DNA of 64,000 nucleotides. It comes from JAFGAV01 sp041479055. GTDB lineage: Bacteria > Acidobacteriota > Aminicenantia > Aminicenantales > JAFGAV01. Shown piece by piece: positions 32,034 to 40,678 of the stretch. The position numbers were made by a program, and so were the translations under genes. The stretch's first letter is position 1, and every line of letters starts with the position of its first letter. The stretch spans positions 372,001-436,000 of the forward strand of contig OY969762.1 of the NCBI GenBank assembly GCA_963702835.1, written 5' to 3'. The notes under the pieces are model-generated. The model worked only from the letters and a program-made list of their open reading frames with translations, did no database searches and was not told the origin of the DNA.

Positions 32034-33181
32034 ACGACCCTTCGGGGGTCGGCGGCCTTGGGGTTGCGGAGGAAAAAGCCCGTTGTCTTTTTGATGATCT
32101 CGCCGTAGCGGGGGAGTCCGGACACAGACACGGCCAGGTCCGATTTTTCATCGCTCCACACTTGGAAGATCTGGAGGAGGGTCGAGCAATGGCGGCCGAC
32201 CCGAACGTCGATCGGCCAGCCTTTCTCGTCGATCTTCTCGAAAAGGAGGCCGCGGCGGCCGGCCTTGACCACAAACTCATCCTGGCCGGTTAGGAGCAAG
32301 CGTCGGTCGGTCCGTCCCCGCGTGGCGTCCAGAAATGGCTCAGGCGTTTCGGCCAGCAGGGAGACGGCCCGGGTGTGGTCGCCGATTTCGCGGTGGGACA
32401 GGCCGTGGAGGGCCCGGGGCGAGCGCTCCACTCCGATGCGGAAGCCCTCATAGCCCTCGATCATCATAGAGGCCAGGGAGGCGATGTCCAAGCCTTTTTC
32501 GTGGGCGACGATAACGCTGATGACCGGGTACTGCAGCTCGGCCTCGTGGAGGTCGATGACCATGTCCACCTTTTCCTTCTCGATGAGCCGGGTGAAGGCA
32601 TAGCAGGTTTTCTCGGTCAGCGTGCCGTTGGCCCGGCCGGGCCAGGCGCGGTTGAGGTTGCGGACATCGACGTAGGCCAGTTCCTGCCGGCTGGGAAAAT
32701 GAATGTAAACATCGGGATCGGGCCACTGGTCGAGCGGGTTGGTCCAGCGGTCGCCCATGCGGAAGGTTTGGCCTCCCCAGGGCGTCTTGATGGAGAAGTC
32801 GGGCGGGTAGGCTCCGCCCAGGCGGGTGACCGTCGTGCCGCTCCGGTTGGCGGACAATACGACCAGCAGGCGGCCCTGCTCCACCACGGCATTCTCGGCC
32901 AGCAGCCAGGCGGCCAGCCTGCCGGCCGGCTCCTCGGGATGGGTTCCCCCCAGGATGAGCATCGTCCCGCCCGGCCGGCGGCCTTCCAGAAAATAGATGC
33001 GGCAGTCGTTCACCGAGCGGCGCAGGCCCGGGAAGTAATCGCCCAGCCGGGCTACCCGCGTCACACCCGGTCCGAGCACGACCGGCTCCTTCAGGTTCCG
33101 GCTGTGGAAGAAGCTCAGCCCGGCCGCCGCGGCCAGGGCCGCTCCGGCGGCGATGATTAAGCCCTTGCGCAACCAAGTCAT
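32024..33181 (-). CDS. M14-like (succinylglutamate desuccinylase/aspartoacylase) amide hydrolase
   Basis: A 385-residue zinc hydrolase exported by a signal-anchor (KGLIIAAGAALAAAAGLSFF). GGTHPEEPAG gives the H-x2-E zinc pair, and DLHEAE provides the third zinc ligand region. The AstE/AspA branch deacylates N-acyl amino acids. Location at the end of a unit that faces pgsBCW suggests it trims or degrades gamma-glutamyl chains, which would mirror PgdS/CapD roles in other bacteria. That is an inference. Downstream of the 49-residue membrane protein and the DctM-like permease. Confidence 0.85.
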   Translation of the reverse strand: MTWLRKGLIIAAGAALAAAAGLSFFHSRNLKEPVVLGPGVTRVARLGDYFPGLRRSVNDCRIYFLEGRRPGGTMLILGGTHPEEPAGRLAAWLLAENAVVEQGRLLVVLSANRSGTTVTRLGGAYPPDFSIKTPWGGQTFRMGDRWTNPLDQWPDPDVYIHFPSRQELAYVDVRNLNRAWPGRANGTLTEKTCYAFTRLIEKEKVDMVIDLHEAELQYPVISVIVAHEKGLDIASLASMMIEGYEGFRIGVERSPRALHGLSHREIGDHTRAVSLLAETPEPFLDATRGRTDRRLLLTGQDEFVVKAGRRGLLFEKIDEKGWPIDVRVGRHCSTLLQIFQVWSDEKSDLAVSVSGLPRYGEIIKKTTGFFLRNPKAADPRRVVYE

Positions 33182-33191
33182 GGCCCGCCTC

Positions 33192-33341
33192 TCATTTCAG
33201 CCTCAACAGCCGCAGCAGGAAGGGAATGAGGATGATCACATAGAGGACCTCTTCCTGCCATTTCTTGGCCCGGACAAAGTTGAGCACGATGAGGAAAGCC
33301 ACCAAAGCCGTGAGCAGGTAATAAAGGATGGTGATCATCAT
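33192..33341 (-). CDS. 49-residue membrane protein in the poly-gamma-glutamate unit
   Basis: Begins MMITILYYLLTALVAFLIVL and ends VIILIPFLLRLLRLK. It has two short hydrophobic stretches separated by RAKKWQEEV. It lies tightly between the DctM-like permease and the M14 gene (8 and 10 bases), which argues that it is real. It is too small for domain recognition. Start at 33341 or 33338 (two ATGs in tandem); GGAAACACA is a weak ribosome site. It could be a permease accessory protein. Confidence 0.6.
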   Translation of the reverse strand: MMITILYYLLTALVAFLIVLNFVRAKKWQEEVLYVIILIPFLLRLLRLK

Positions 33342-33349
33342 TGTGTTTC

Positions 33350-34642
33350 CTAAAAAATCGCCAGGAAGCTCAACTCCTTGCTGAAGACGACCATGAGCGT
33401 TCCGGTCAGGATGATGAGCAAAGCCGGCACCAGGCATTCCTTCAGGAACCGGCCGTAGGGTTCCTTCAGGCCCGTTGTCTCCACGGTCAGCCGGCCGATA
33501 ATGGCCGTGGGCGGGAGGGCGTCGCCCAGGGGCCAGATGACGCTCATCCCGGACAAGGCCACCACCGGGTTGAGGCCGATAGTGTTGAAGAAGAGGATGA
33601 GCGGCACGCCCAGGACCGGCGCGGCGCCCCACATCAGGACCGCTTCGGAAGCGGGCAGCACCACCGACAGGGTGAGGAGGACCACCGCCAGCGGCAGGGT
33701 CACCACGGTGATGGCGATGAGGCCGCGGACGCCGGTCAAGGTCATGACCTGGACCAAAATGCCGGCGCAGGTCAGGGTGCCGGCCAGGGGCAGGAGCTGC
33801 TGGACGGTGCGCCGCGAAATGTCCAGGACGGCCAGCCGCCGAGGCGCGAGAATCACGGTGAGCGCGGCGGCGCTGACGAACATCAGCGGCAATCCTAAAA
33901 TGGGGAAGGTGAAGGGCCACACCCGGCCGGCCACGACCAGGAAGAGGAACAGGACGAAGGGCGCGGCCACCCTCCACCAGTTCATTCGGGCCGGCGCGTC
34001 GGGGAGCTCGGCCAGGGCTTTGTCCAGATCGGCCGGCTTGGCCTTTCGGCCCAGGATGAAGATGGTGGCCAGGGCCAGCAGGAGACAGGGCACGAGGAGC
34101 GGCAGGAAAAAACCGACGTAGGGCATGTTGACTCCGGCCGCGGTCAGCATGGCCCACAGGTTTACCGGCGGAGCGGCCGCGCTCAGGCCGGCGCACAAGA
34201 AAACGATGGCCGCCGCCCGCGGCTTGGCCAGGCCCATGGACTGGAGGACAGTGGCCACCAGCCCGCCGGTGATGAGCACGGTCACGCTGCCGGCGCCGGT
34301 CAGGCCGCCGGGGATGAGGAGGAGCAGGGCGAACAGAAAGAAGAGGACGGCCTTGCGTCGATGGAATCGAAAGAGGATGCGGCGCACGGCGAAGGCCACG
34401 CCGCCCGCCTCCTTGAGCAGGTTCATGAACAGGGTGGCCGTGATGAAAATGAGGATGATGTCGAAATAGGTGAAGGCGCCTTCAACGATATGCCGGGCCG
34501 GAAGGCCGGCGCCGCCAGCCAAGGCCCCGGCCAGGGCTGCGGCCAGCATGGCCAGCTCCGTGGAGATTCGGAGCAGCTTGGCCGCCAGGTAAGCGGCCAC
34601 CATGACGGCCAAAATGAGGCCGGCGGAGGTCGTGGCGTTCAT
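33350..34642 (-). CDS. DctM-like (TRAP large subunit/IT-superfamily) permease
   Basis: A 430-residue membrane protein with about 12 helices. FYFDIILIFITATLFMN-type and LLLIPGGLTGAGSVTVLITGG segments, FLCAGLSAAAPPVNLWAM and SGMSVIWPLGDALPPTAIIG resemble the DctM domain of the IT superfamily (TRAP large subunits, citrate/dicarboxylate permeases). No TRAP small subunit or periplasmic receptor gene is next to it. Instead there is a secreted protein upstream and an M14 amidase downstream. Glutamate or a gamma-glutamyl oligomer is a possible substrate by context. Confidence 0.8.
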   Translation of the reverse strand: MNATTSAGLILAVMVAAYLAAKLLRISTELAMLAAALAGALAGGAGLPARHIVEGAFTYFDIILIFITATLFMNLLKEAGGVAFAVRRILFRFHRRKAVLFFLFALLLLIPGGLTGAGSVTVLITGGLVATVLQSMGLAKPRAAAIVFLCAGLSAAAPPVNLWAMLTAAGVNMPYVGFFLPLLVPCLLLALATIFILGRKAKPADLDKALAELPDAPARMNWWRVAAPFVLFLFLVVAGRVWPFTFPILGLPLMFVSAAALTVILAPRRLAVLDISRRTVQQLLPLAGTLTCAGILVQVMTLTGVRGLIAITVVTLPLAVVLLTLSVVLPASEAVLMWGAAPVLGVPLILFFNTIGLNPVVALSGMSVIWPLGDALPPTAIIGRLTVETTGLKEPYGRFLKECLVPALLIILTGTLMVVFSKELSFLAIF

Positions 34643-34651
34643 GGATAGGTT

Positions 34652-35263
34652 TTATTTAATAAAAAGCTTCTCCAGCTCGACGAGCAGGTCGAGGTTCTTC
34701 TCCACCTCGAGGAGGGGAATATTCTTGGCCTGGGCGATGACGCTGAAGCGCTTGTCGGCGTTTCCTTCCTTGTTGATGACCAGGAGTTCGGACCGGGGGG
34801 CCACGGCGTCAATGCTCTGTTCGTCGGAGGTATCGCCGGCCGCCGCGCCCTGGGCCCGGCGTTTCATCCCCTCGATGTGGGCGCCGATGATGGTGACCTT
34901 CTGGCGCCTGGCTTCCTCGATCAAGGCGGCGATACGCCTGAGCTCATCATCCATGGAGATTCCGGCCGCGCCCATGCCCTTGAGGCTGGCGCCCATGACA
35001 ATGATCAGGCTCCGGTAGGGCGTTCCGGCCTCTTTCTTGACAGCCAGGTCTTTGTCGGTGGCCAGGTTGATGATCTCGAAGTCGAGCTTCAACCGCTTGA
35101 GAATGACCTTAAGCATTTCCGAGCCGGGGCTCTGGCCGCAGGAGGTGAGCAGGATGGGCGTCCGGCACTGGGGCGGCTGCGGCGGAGCGGCCGGGAAGCC
35201 GGCCAGCGCCGCGCTCAGGACCATGATCATCAGGGCCATGACCATCCGGCGGGATTTTTTCAT
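34652..35263 (-). CDS. Secreted protein (DUF6305-like), unknown function
   Basis: A 203-residue exported protein. The signal peptide reads RRMVMALMIMVLSAALAGFP. The body has PILLTSCGQSPGSEMLKVIL, then SLIIVMGASLKGMGAAGISM and VTIIGAHIEGMKRR, an alpha/beta pattern. I tentatively assign it to DUF6305, a periplasmic family seen near DctM-like permeases; this is recollection, not a search. GAGGAG before ATG 35263 decides the start. As first gene in the leftward unit it may be a solute receptor for the permease. Confidence 0.65.
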   Translation of the reverse strand: MKKSRRMVMALMIMVLSAALAGFPAAPPQPPQCRTPILLTSCGQSPGSEMLKVILKRLKLDFEIINLATDKDLAVKKEAGTPYRSLIIVMGASLKGMGAAGISMDDELRRIAALIEEARRQKVTIIGAHIEGMKRRAQGAAAGDTSDEQSIDAVAPRSELLVINKEGNADKRFSVIAQAKNIPLLEVEKNLDLLVELEKLFIK

Positions 35264-35426
35264 TTTTTTGACTCCTCGTTTCACTCATACTACCGAAACG
35301 GAAACGTGCCGTCAAACCAGGGGAAGCGTTTTTTTAGGAGATTCCGGATCATCCTTCCCGGCTTGGGCCTCGATAATATGGATGGCCGCCCTAGCCCGTG
35401 GTAAAATGCTCCGACAGTGACGCACA

Positions 35427-35693
35427 ATGAAGATTATTGCTGAGCTCTGCACGGCCTGCGGACTTTGCCGGCCCTATTGTCCTGTTCGGGCCATGGAGCC
35501 GACCCAAGCTCCACCCGGCCTGGCCATCAACCGGGATGCCTGTGTGGAATGCGAGGCATGCCTCCGTGCAGGCGTTTGCCTCAGCCGCGCCTTGCGGCCG
35601 GAAGATACTCCCCTGGCCCCGTCTTGTCCGCAGCCTATTCAGCAATCCCCGCTCGGTTCACCAGCAGCCCCATATCCCTGGGCGGGGGACTGA
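35427..35693 (+). CDS. Ferredoxin-like 4Fe-4S protein
   Basis: An 88-residue protein. The first cluster motif is C8-x2-C11-x2-C14-x3-C18-P (LCTACGLCRPYCPVRAM). The second, CVECEACLRAGVC, has spacing x2-x2-x4, slightly longer than the ferredoxin norm. The C-terminal 30 residues are Pro-rich and disordered-looking. It probably donates electrons or builds a cluster for the two following proteins, whose genes start 4 bases after its stop. Confidence 0.8.
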   Translation: MKIIAELCTACGLCRPYCPVRAMEPTQAPPGLAINRDACVECEACLRAGVCLSRALRPEDTPLAPSCPQPIQQSPLGSPAAPYPWAGD

Positions 35694-35697
35694 GGAA

Positions 35698-36162
35698 ATG
35701 AAGACCAACGACCTGACCGGCCGTCTCCGCCCGGGCATGGCCAGCCTGGCCATTGAACTGGGCCGCCCTGGTCTGGGAACGGACTTCGGCGACATCCAAA
35801 TCGTCACCGAGGCCTGCGCCGCCAGGGGATGCCGGTTCGAGCCGGCCAACCCCCTAACAGGGCTCATGGCTGATCAAGGGCAGGGCAAACTCAGGGCCGA
35901 TATCTTGAAGGAGCGGGTGCTGTCGGCGATCATCGAAGTTAATATCCCGCTCCAGGGCCTGCCGGCTCTTGCGGAAGCCCTCAGCCAGGCCGCGACTCAG
36001 ATCAGGACCGTTTTCAGCCTCGGGCTCTCCTATCTGGCCTGCCCCTCGACCGAAAATGTCCTGGCCGAGATCCTGCCCTCGGCGGGCATCCAGGTCCGCC
36101 CTAACGGCAAGATCAATGTGGGGCTGGGCCGGCCTCTTTATGATTTCTCCTCGGAGCGCTGA
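35698..36162 (+). CDS. Unrecognised protein in ferredoxin operon (A)
   Basis: A 154-residue soluble protein starting MKTNDLTGRLRPGMASLAIE. It has LGTDFGDIQIVTEACAARGC, two Cys near residue 42, and ALAEALSQAATQIRT. I do not know the family. TGAGGAA precedes the ATG. It is tightly linked to the ferredoxin gene (4 bases) and the next unknown gene (3 bases), so the three likely form a functional unit. Confidence 0.7.
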   Translation: MKTNDLTGRLRPGMASLAIELGRPGLGTDFGDIQIVTEACAARGCRFEPANPLTGLMADQGQGKLRADILKERVLSAIIEVNIPLQGLPALAEALSQAATQIRTVFSLGLSYLACPSTENVLAEILPSAGIQVRPNGKINVGLGRPLYDFSSER

Positions 36163-36165
36163 GCC

Positions 36166-36789
36166 GTGTCGCATACCCTTCACCGCCAGGGCTCTCGGAC
36201 CGACCTTCAAGATGATTGGGTCGTCCTGGCCATTGCCGCCGAGGGAATCAACAAGTCCGGAGCTTCTTCCCGACTGCGCCGGTTCCTGGAACTGGCTGTC
36301 CGACACGACGCGGTCAATTTTGGAGATATCAGAACTGGCTGTTCCGTCCAATTTAGGCTGGAAGAAATCCTGTCCGCGGTCGAGGACGCATCCGTGGTCC
36401 ACGCCGTTTATACGGACCGGTCGAACCTGGCGTCTTTTCTCCGCGATCTAAAGGGTGAGGATATGGGAATTTCCGTTGTCGTGTCCGGACTATTTGAAGA
36501 GTCCCTTTTAAACCTGTCCGAAGCGGGATTGACCCCGCACACGGTTTCACTATCGCTGGGATTCTGGGGACGAACGGAGCGTCTGCCCCGGGAGCCAGTA
36601 CTCGACATCACCACCATGTGCGGGCACGGGATGGTCACGGCCTCGCTGGTCGAGGCGCTGGCAGAGGACGTAGGCCAGGGAAAGATTGAGGCCGGTCAAG
36701 CTGCCCTCAAGTTGGCCCGGCCCTGCCTATGCGGTGTTTTCAACCAGGTCCGCGCCGCGCGTCTCCTGAGCCGGCTGTCGGCCGAGTGA
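36166..36789 (+). CDS. Unrecognised protein in ferredoxin operon (B)
   Basis: A 207-residue protein, start GTG 36166. The N-terminal half is alpha/beta without motif. The C-terminal third has ITTMCGHGMVTASLVEAL and then KLARPCLCGVFNQVRAARLL. The CGHG and CLCG pairs could ligate a metal or cluster, consistent with a ferredoxin partner. No family is recognised. It is convergent with the PaaK-like gene (11 bases between the stops), so the two units face each other. Confidence 0.7.
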   Translation: MSHTLHRQGSRTDLQDDWVVLAIAAEGINKSGASSRLRRFLELAVRHDAVNFGDIRTGCSVQFRLEEILSAVEDASVVHAVYTDRSNLASFLRDLKGEDMGISVVVSGLFEESLLNLSEAGLTPHTVSLSLGFWGRTERLPREPVLDITTMCGHGMVTASLVEALAEDVGQGKIEAGQAALKLARPCLCGVFNQVRAARLLSRLSAE

Positions 36790-36800
36790 TGGCTCGGCCT

Positions 36801-38405
36801 TTATGGCTGCGGCCTTTGGACGGCCCAATGAAGGATTTTTCCCGAGGCGGTCGAGACGGGCGGCCGTCTTTCCACTCTCAATATGTTCGATGCTTGCCAG
36901 TTCAACCCCATCACCCTTGAGACCCCGTCGCCGGCGCTGACGGATTCTAGAAAAACCTTGGCCACCTCCGCATTTTCGAGGGGTCCCAGCCGGGGATGGA
37001 CGAGCAGATAAAGGACGGATTCCCCCAAGCCTCTTTCTTCTTCCAGGAGCTGAAAGTCCGTAGCGGTTCCGCCGAAACGGGAGGGGAGCACATCCTCCAG
37101 GATGCGGATGATGTCGGCGTCGAAGAAGGTCATCCCGCCGCCGGTGAGTTTCTCGAAGCTTCGGACGGTGTGCAGTCGAAGTCCCAGCCCCCCGGCCTCC
37201 AGGGGGCACCCGCAAGGCCGGTCCTCCATCTCAGCTTCGTCACCCATGGAAACATTGATAAAAAAGAAGGGCGCGGTGGGAACCAGCGTGGTGATCAAGA
37301 GGGCGCGGGGGGGCAGGCCGGCCTCCTTCCCAGCTTGGCCGGCCTGAATGAGGGCAAAGAGGTCCTGATGGAGGTGGACCTCGTCCGGATGCCGGGGGCG
37401 GAGGCAGCCGTAGCCGATGGGCCCGCATTCGATTGACCCGTAGCGGGGAAAAAGTTCGGCGCCGGCACCCTTCACGGTTTCGAGGCGTGTAGACGTGATG
37501 GGTTCCCCCCCGACCAGGAACTTGGCTCCGGCCAGGCCGAGGCCGGCTCGGCGCGCCGCCTCGGTCAAGCGCACGGCCGAGCTGGGGAAGGTGAACAATA
37601 GAGGCGTCTTGTTCCTAGCCAGGACGGCGGCTATCCAGCGGGCGACGGGCAGGGGATTCTCCACGGAAACATAACGGACCCTGGGCAGCGGCGCTCCGGA
37701 CATAAGGCTGCCCCAGCGGAGCCAGCGGGCGCTCCAACGGTATCGCGGATGGAGGCCGGGCGAAGACGGATCGACGTGGGAAAACCAGCGGACGGGACGC
37801 CTTCCGAACCGGCTGAATTTAAGCAGCCGGAACAAGCCCCCCCCTCCCGGGACTTCCCAATCGGCCATCTCCCAATCGTCCCCTCCGTGGAGGTGGAGAA
37901 AAAAGCAGGTATTCACGGCGCACACAGCGATATGATCAAGCCCGATCATGACCGGGGTGCGAGCGCTTCGGCTACCGCTGCTCTGGACGGGCACATGAAT
38001 GCGGGAGAAGGGGTTGCGCAAAATTTCCGGGTTCAGCCGAAATCGGCAGGAGCCGCGGATCACTTCGCGGCGCCCTTTGTATTCTTCGACGGTGAGATAG
38101 ATTCCCTCCTGGAAAAGCCGGGCCAGGGCCTGCTCCAGCCCGTCCTTCCGGACGAGCCTTTCCAGGTCTCCGAAATGACATCCGGCGTTATTGAAAAGCG
38201 GACGATAAGGGCTGTCCGGACGGCTGAAGACTGCCTTCCTGACCAAGTCCAGAAATGTTTGTTCCCTGCATTGCAGCCTGGCCTTGATGATGCGCGCCGC
38301 GGCTTCACCCTCCACGCCTCCGTGCATAAACTGCGGCAGGCCGGTCAAAAACCGGATTCCCAAGGCCAGGTCGTTCAGGCCGAGCCCTTTGCCGGTCGGC
38401 TTCAT
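36801..38405 (-). CDS. PaaK/phenylacetate-CoA-ligase-like adenylating enzyme
   Basis: A 534-residue AMP-forming ligase of the PaaK branch. Seen are FTFPSSAVRLTEAARRAGLG, KFLVGGEPITSTRLETVK and ELFPRYGSIECGPIGYGC, the Y-G-x-x-E adenylate motif. A C-terminal segment with TVRSFEKLTGGGMTFFDADI and RHP-like pieces follows. These enzymes activate carboxylates as acyl-AMP and often pass them to CoA; the substrate is unknown. The start at ATG 38405 (MKPTGKGLGLNDL) is chosen because the upstream open frame has no similarity. Its start overlaps the end of a DUF72 remnant. Confidence 0.85.
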   Translation of the reverse strand: MKPTGKGLGLNDLALGIRFLTGLPQFMHGGVEGEAAARIIKARLQCREQTFLDLVRKAVFSRPDSPYRPLFNNAGCHFGDLERLVRKDGLEQALARLFQEGIYLTVEEYKGRREVIRGSCRFRLNPEILRNPFSRIHVPVQSSGSRSARTPVMIGLDHIAVCAVNTCFFLHLHGGDDWEMADWEVPGGGGLFRLLKFSRFGRRPVRWFSHVDPSSPGLHPRYRWSARWLRWGSLMSGAPLPRVRYVSVENPLPVARWIAAVLARNKTPLLFTFPSSAVRLTEAARRAGLGLAGAKFLVGGEPITSTRLETVKGAGAELFPRYGSIECGPIGYGCLRPRHPDEVHLHQDLFALIQAGQAGKEAGLPPRALLITTLVPTAPFFFINVSMGDEAEMEDRPCGCPLEAGGLGLRLHTVRSFEKLTGGGMTFFDADIIRILEDVLPSRFGGTATDFQLLEEERGLGESVLYLLVHPRLGPLENAEVAKVFLESVSAGDGVSRVMGLNWQASNILRVERRPPVSTASGKILHWAVQRPQP

Positions 38406-38674
38406 GGCCTGTACTCCAAGAATTCTTCGAGCAGAACAAGGTCGCGGGTGAGGAAGGGCGGCGTCCGCTCCAGCCAGGCCTGCAGCGTTTCCGGCTGGGG
38501 AAAGCGGTAGAAGGTCATGTTGGCCTCCACCGAATTGAACTGCCGTCCGTAGAACTCGAGCCAGGCCCGGCTGGCCAAGCCGGCCGGATAGAATCGCTCC
38601 CTCCAATCCGGATAACTCCAGCCTGAGGCGCCCAGGTGGAGGGCTGGGGGAATGCCTTTTTTCCGGCCGGGCAT
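38402..38674 (-). pseudogene. DUF72 family remnant
   Basis: 90 codons matching only the N-terminus of DUF72 proteins: LHLGASGWSYPDWRERFYPA, FNSVEANMTFYRFPQPETL and RTPPFLTRDLVLLEEF. Full members have about 240-280 residues. The phrase between TP and FLTR appears shortened, and the downstream part is gone, replaced by the PaaK-like gene. It could still be translated from ATG 38674, but the barrel could not fold. Confidence 0.75.
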
Positions 38675-38685
38675 GGATGTCGGGT

Positions 38686-39429
38686 TCAGGGCCGGCGGGC
38701 CTTGGCAATCAACCGTTGGGCCTCGGAATCATAGGGGGCGCCCTTGAAACTTCCATAGAGGTTAATGTCCACAAACCCGGCCCGCTCCAGCAGCTCCCTG
38801 AGCTCCTGTCCGGAGTAGACCGTCAAATCGAACCGGAAAGTTCTGGCCCTTTCGCCCTTGATGATGATCCATTCGTTTCGCAGCCGGGTCCAATCTTCGA
38901 ACACCTCAGGCCGCTGCAGCAGAAGGCTGCCGTCTTCCATCTTTTCGGCGATGGTGTGTTCCAGGAGACGGGACACTCTTTCCTTGCCGTTGATGTCGAC
39001 CAGGCAGGTTCCGCCCGGCTTCAAGCTGCGGAACATGTTGTCCAGGACTCTCAGGTCGTCCTTCTTGTCCTTGAAATATCCGAAGGAGGTGAAAAGGCTC
39101 AGGGCCAGGTCGAAGTTTTTATCCCGGACAAAAGTCCTCATGTCGGAGCGAACCCATTCGACCTCGACGCCCGCGGCGGCGGCCTTTTCTCTGGCCTTTC
39201 CCAGGAGAAAAGCGCTCAGGTCTACGCCGGTCACCTGGAATCCCATCTTGGCCAGGAGGACGGAGAACCGCCCCGGGCCGCAGCTGAGGTCCAGGACGGC
39301 CCCCTTCTGGAATCCGGCTAAGTGGAGGACCTGGCCCACCTGCTCTTCCGCCTGCTGGAAGACCTTCTGGCTGAACAGGTAGGGGTAGAGCTCTTTCCAG
39401 AATGCCTCATCTTCAAACCATTCGGCCAT
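38686..39429 (-). CDS. Class I SAM-dependent methyltransferase
   Basis: A 247-residue cytosolic methyltransferase. Motif I is VLDLSCGPGRFSVLLA, the adenosine-contact acidic residue is in VTGVDLSAF, and motif IV is FDLALSLFTSFGYF. The post-motif LKPGGTCLVDING is typical of Methyltransf_11/25. The N-terminal segment WFEDEAFWKELYPYLFS is characteristic of a branch with unknown substrates. AGGAGG lies before ATG 39429. Confidence 0.9.
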   Translation of the reverse strand: MAEWFEDEAFWKELYPYLFSQKVFQQAEEQVGQVLHLAGFQKGAVLDLSCGPGRFSVLLAKMGFQVTGVDLSAFLLGKAREKAAAAGVEVEWVRSDMRTFVRDKNFDLALSLFTSFGYFKDKKDDLRVLDNMFRSLKPGGTCLVDINGKERVSRLLEHTIAEKMEDGSLLLQRPEVFEDWTRLRNEWIIIKGERARTFRFDLTVYSGQELRELLERAGFVDINLYGSFKGAPYDSEAQRLIAKARRP

Positions 39430-39561
39430 GGCGCGCCTCCTGAACTCTGATTTCTTTTCATCGTCAAATGTAATAAAAAGGAAGATGTTTATCAACGGTC
39501 AGTATCTTGCTTTTTTAGTTTCTCATGCCTACACTGAGGACTTTCAAGCCAGAGCTGACCA

Positions 39562-40512
39562 ATGACCGCCGCCTCCCCTCCGGTCTTCGGGCTCATCGGC
39601 ACGGTGAGTCAGGATGAGATTGTCTATGAGTCGGGGGGGCGCTTTCTTAATATCGGCGGAGTGCTCTATCAGGCCGCCGTGCTGTGCGGACTGGGCCTCC
39701 AGACGCGCCTATACGCCCGCCTGGCCGACGCTCTGGCTCCGCAGGTCAAGGAGCTGACCAAAGATTGGAGCACCCTTCACCTGGAAGGCTTGACTCGTGT
39801 GCCCGGTCCTGGCAACCGCGTCCATCTTTTCTATCCCGCCCAAGGGGAGAGGGCCGAAGTCCTTGACTCGGCTGTTCGGGCGCTCGATCCCGGATCAATA
39901 CTCCGTAATTTCAAGCGGCTGTCCTTTCTGATCATGGTCATCAACTCCGGTTTTGAGCTCGAGCTTGCCGACTGGAGAATGATTGTCGAGGTTGCCTCCC
40001 GTCCGGTTTGGCTCGACGTCCATTCCCTGTCCCTGGAGAAAGTCCTCGGCCGGCCGCGCGCTTATCGTCCTATTCCCGAATGGCGGGATTGGGCCCAAGG
40101 AGTGACTTATCTTCAGGCCAATCGGCAGGAAGTGGCCTGCATGCTGGGCCGGCCGGAGAAGCCGGCCAGCGCGGAGGAGGTCCGAGACTTCGGCCGTCTC
40201 GCTCTCGACCTGGGGATCGAGGCTCTGTTTATCACCCTGGGCCGGGAGGGTGCCCTGGTCAGGACTTCCCATGAGGAAAAAATGATCGCCCCGCGGCTTG
40301 CGGCCCGGGTCAAGGACTCCACCGGATGCGGCGATGTGTTTGGCGCGGCGGCGGCGGCCAGCCTCAGCCGGGGCGCATCTCCCCTCGAGGCCTGCCGGGC
40401 CGGCGTGGACCTGGCCTCGCGGGCCGCCCAGGTGGCGGGGATCAGGGATACATACGCGCTGGCTTTGCATCGCCGGGCAGGCACAAACAATGGCTCCGGC
40501 GATGGGGGATAG
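39562..40512 (+). CDS. PfkB-family carbohydrate kinase
   Basis: A 316-residue ribokinase-like sugar kinase. The anion-hole/catalytic motif is DSTGCGDVFGAAAAAS (DTxGAGD in most members, with Asp base retained, Ala replaced by Cys). It also has LFITLGREGALV for nucleotide binding and VTYLQANRQEVACML in the PfkB middle. The N-terminal GGxxxN region is degenerate (LNIGGVLYQAAVLC). The substrate is unknown. It is monocistronic and divergent from the methyltransferase. Confidence 0.88.
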   Translation: MTAASPPVFGLIGTVSQDEIVYESGGRFLNIGGVLYQAAVLCGLGLQTRLYARLADALAPQVKELTKDWSTLHLEGLTRVPGPGNRVHLFYPAQGERAEVLDSAVRALDPGSILRNFKRLSFLIMVINSGFELELADWRMIVEVASRPVWLDVHSLSLEKVLGRPRAYRPIPEWRDWAQGVTYLQANRQEVACMLGRPEKPASAEEVRDFGRLALDLGIEALFITLGREGALVRTSHEEKMIAPRLAARVKDSTGCGDVFGAAAAASLSRGASPLEACRAGVDLASRAAQVAGIRDTYALALHRRAGTNNGSGDGG

Positions 40513-40643
40513 GGCTTGGAGCGGTCATCGACCTCTCCGGGTTTTCGGTGAGAGTGGGGCTGAAAGTGCGGTTGGTAGCTTCGGGTTGATATTTTATTTC
40601 GACTTTCTGATGATTTCCCGGCTGCTGGAATGAGGATTCGGGG

Positions 40644-40671
40644 TTGAACGGGGCGCCGGATTGTGTATCAT
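40644..40671 (+). promoter_or_regulatory. Promoter before small lipoprotein-like ORF
   Basis: TTGAAC (40644-40649), 16-bp spacer, TATCAT (40666-40671). Transcription would start at or next to ATG 40679, giving a leaderless mRNA. Confidence 0.4.
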
Positions 40672-40678
40672 TAGCCTT

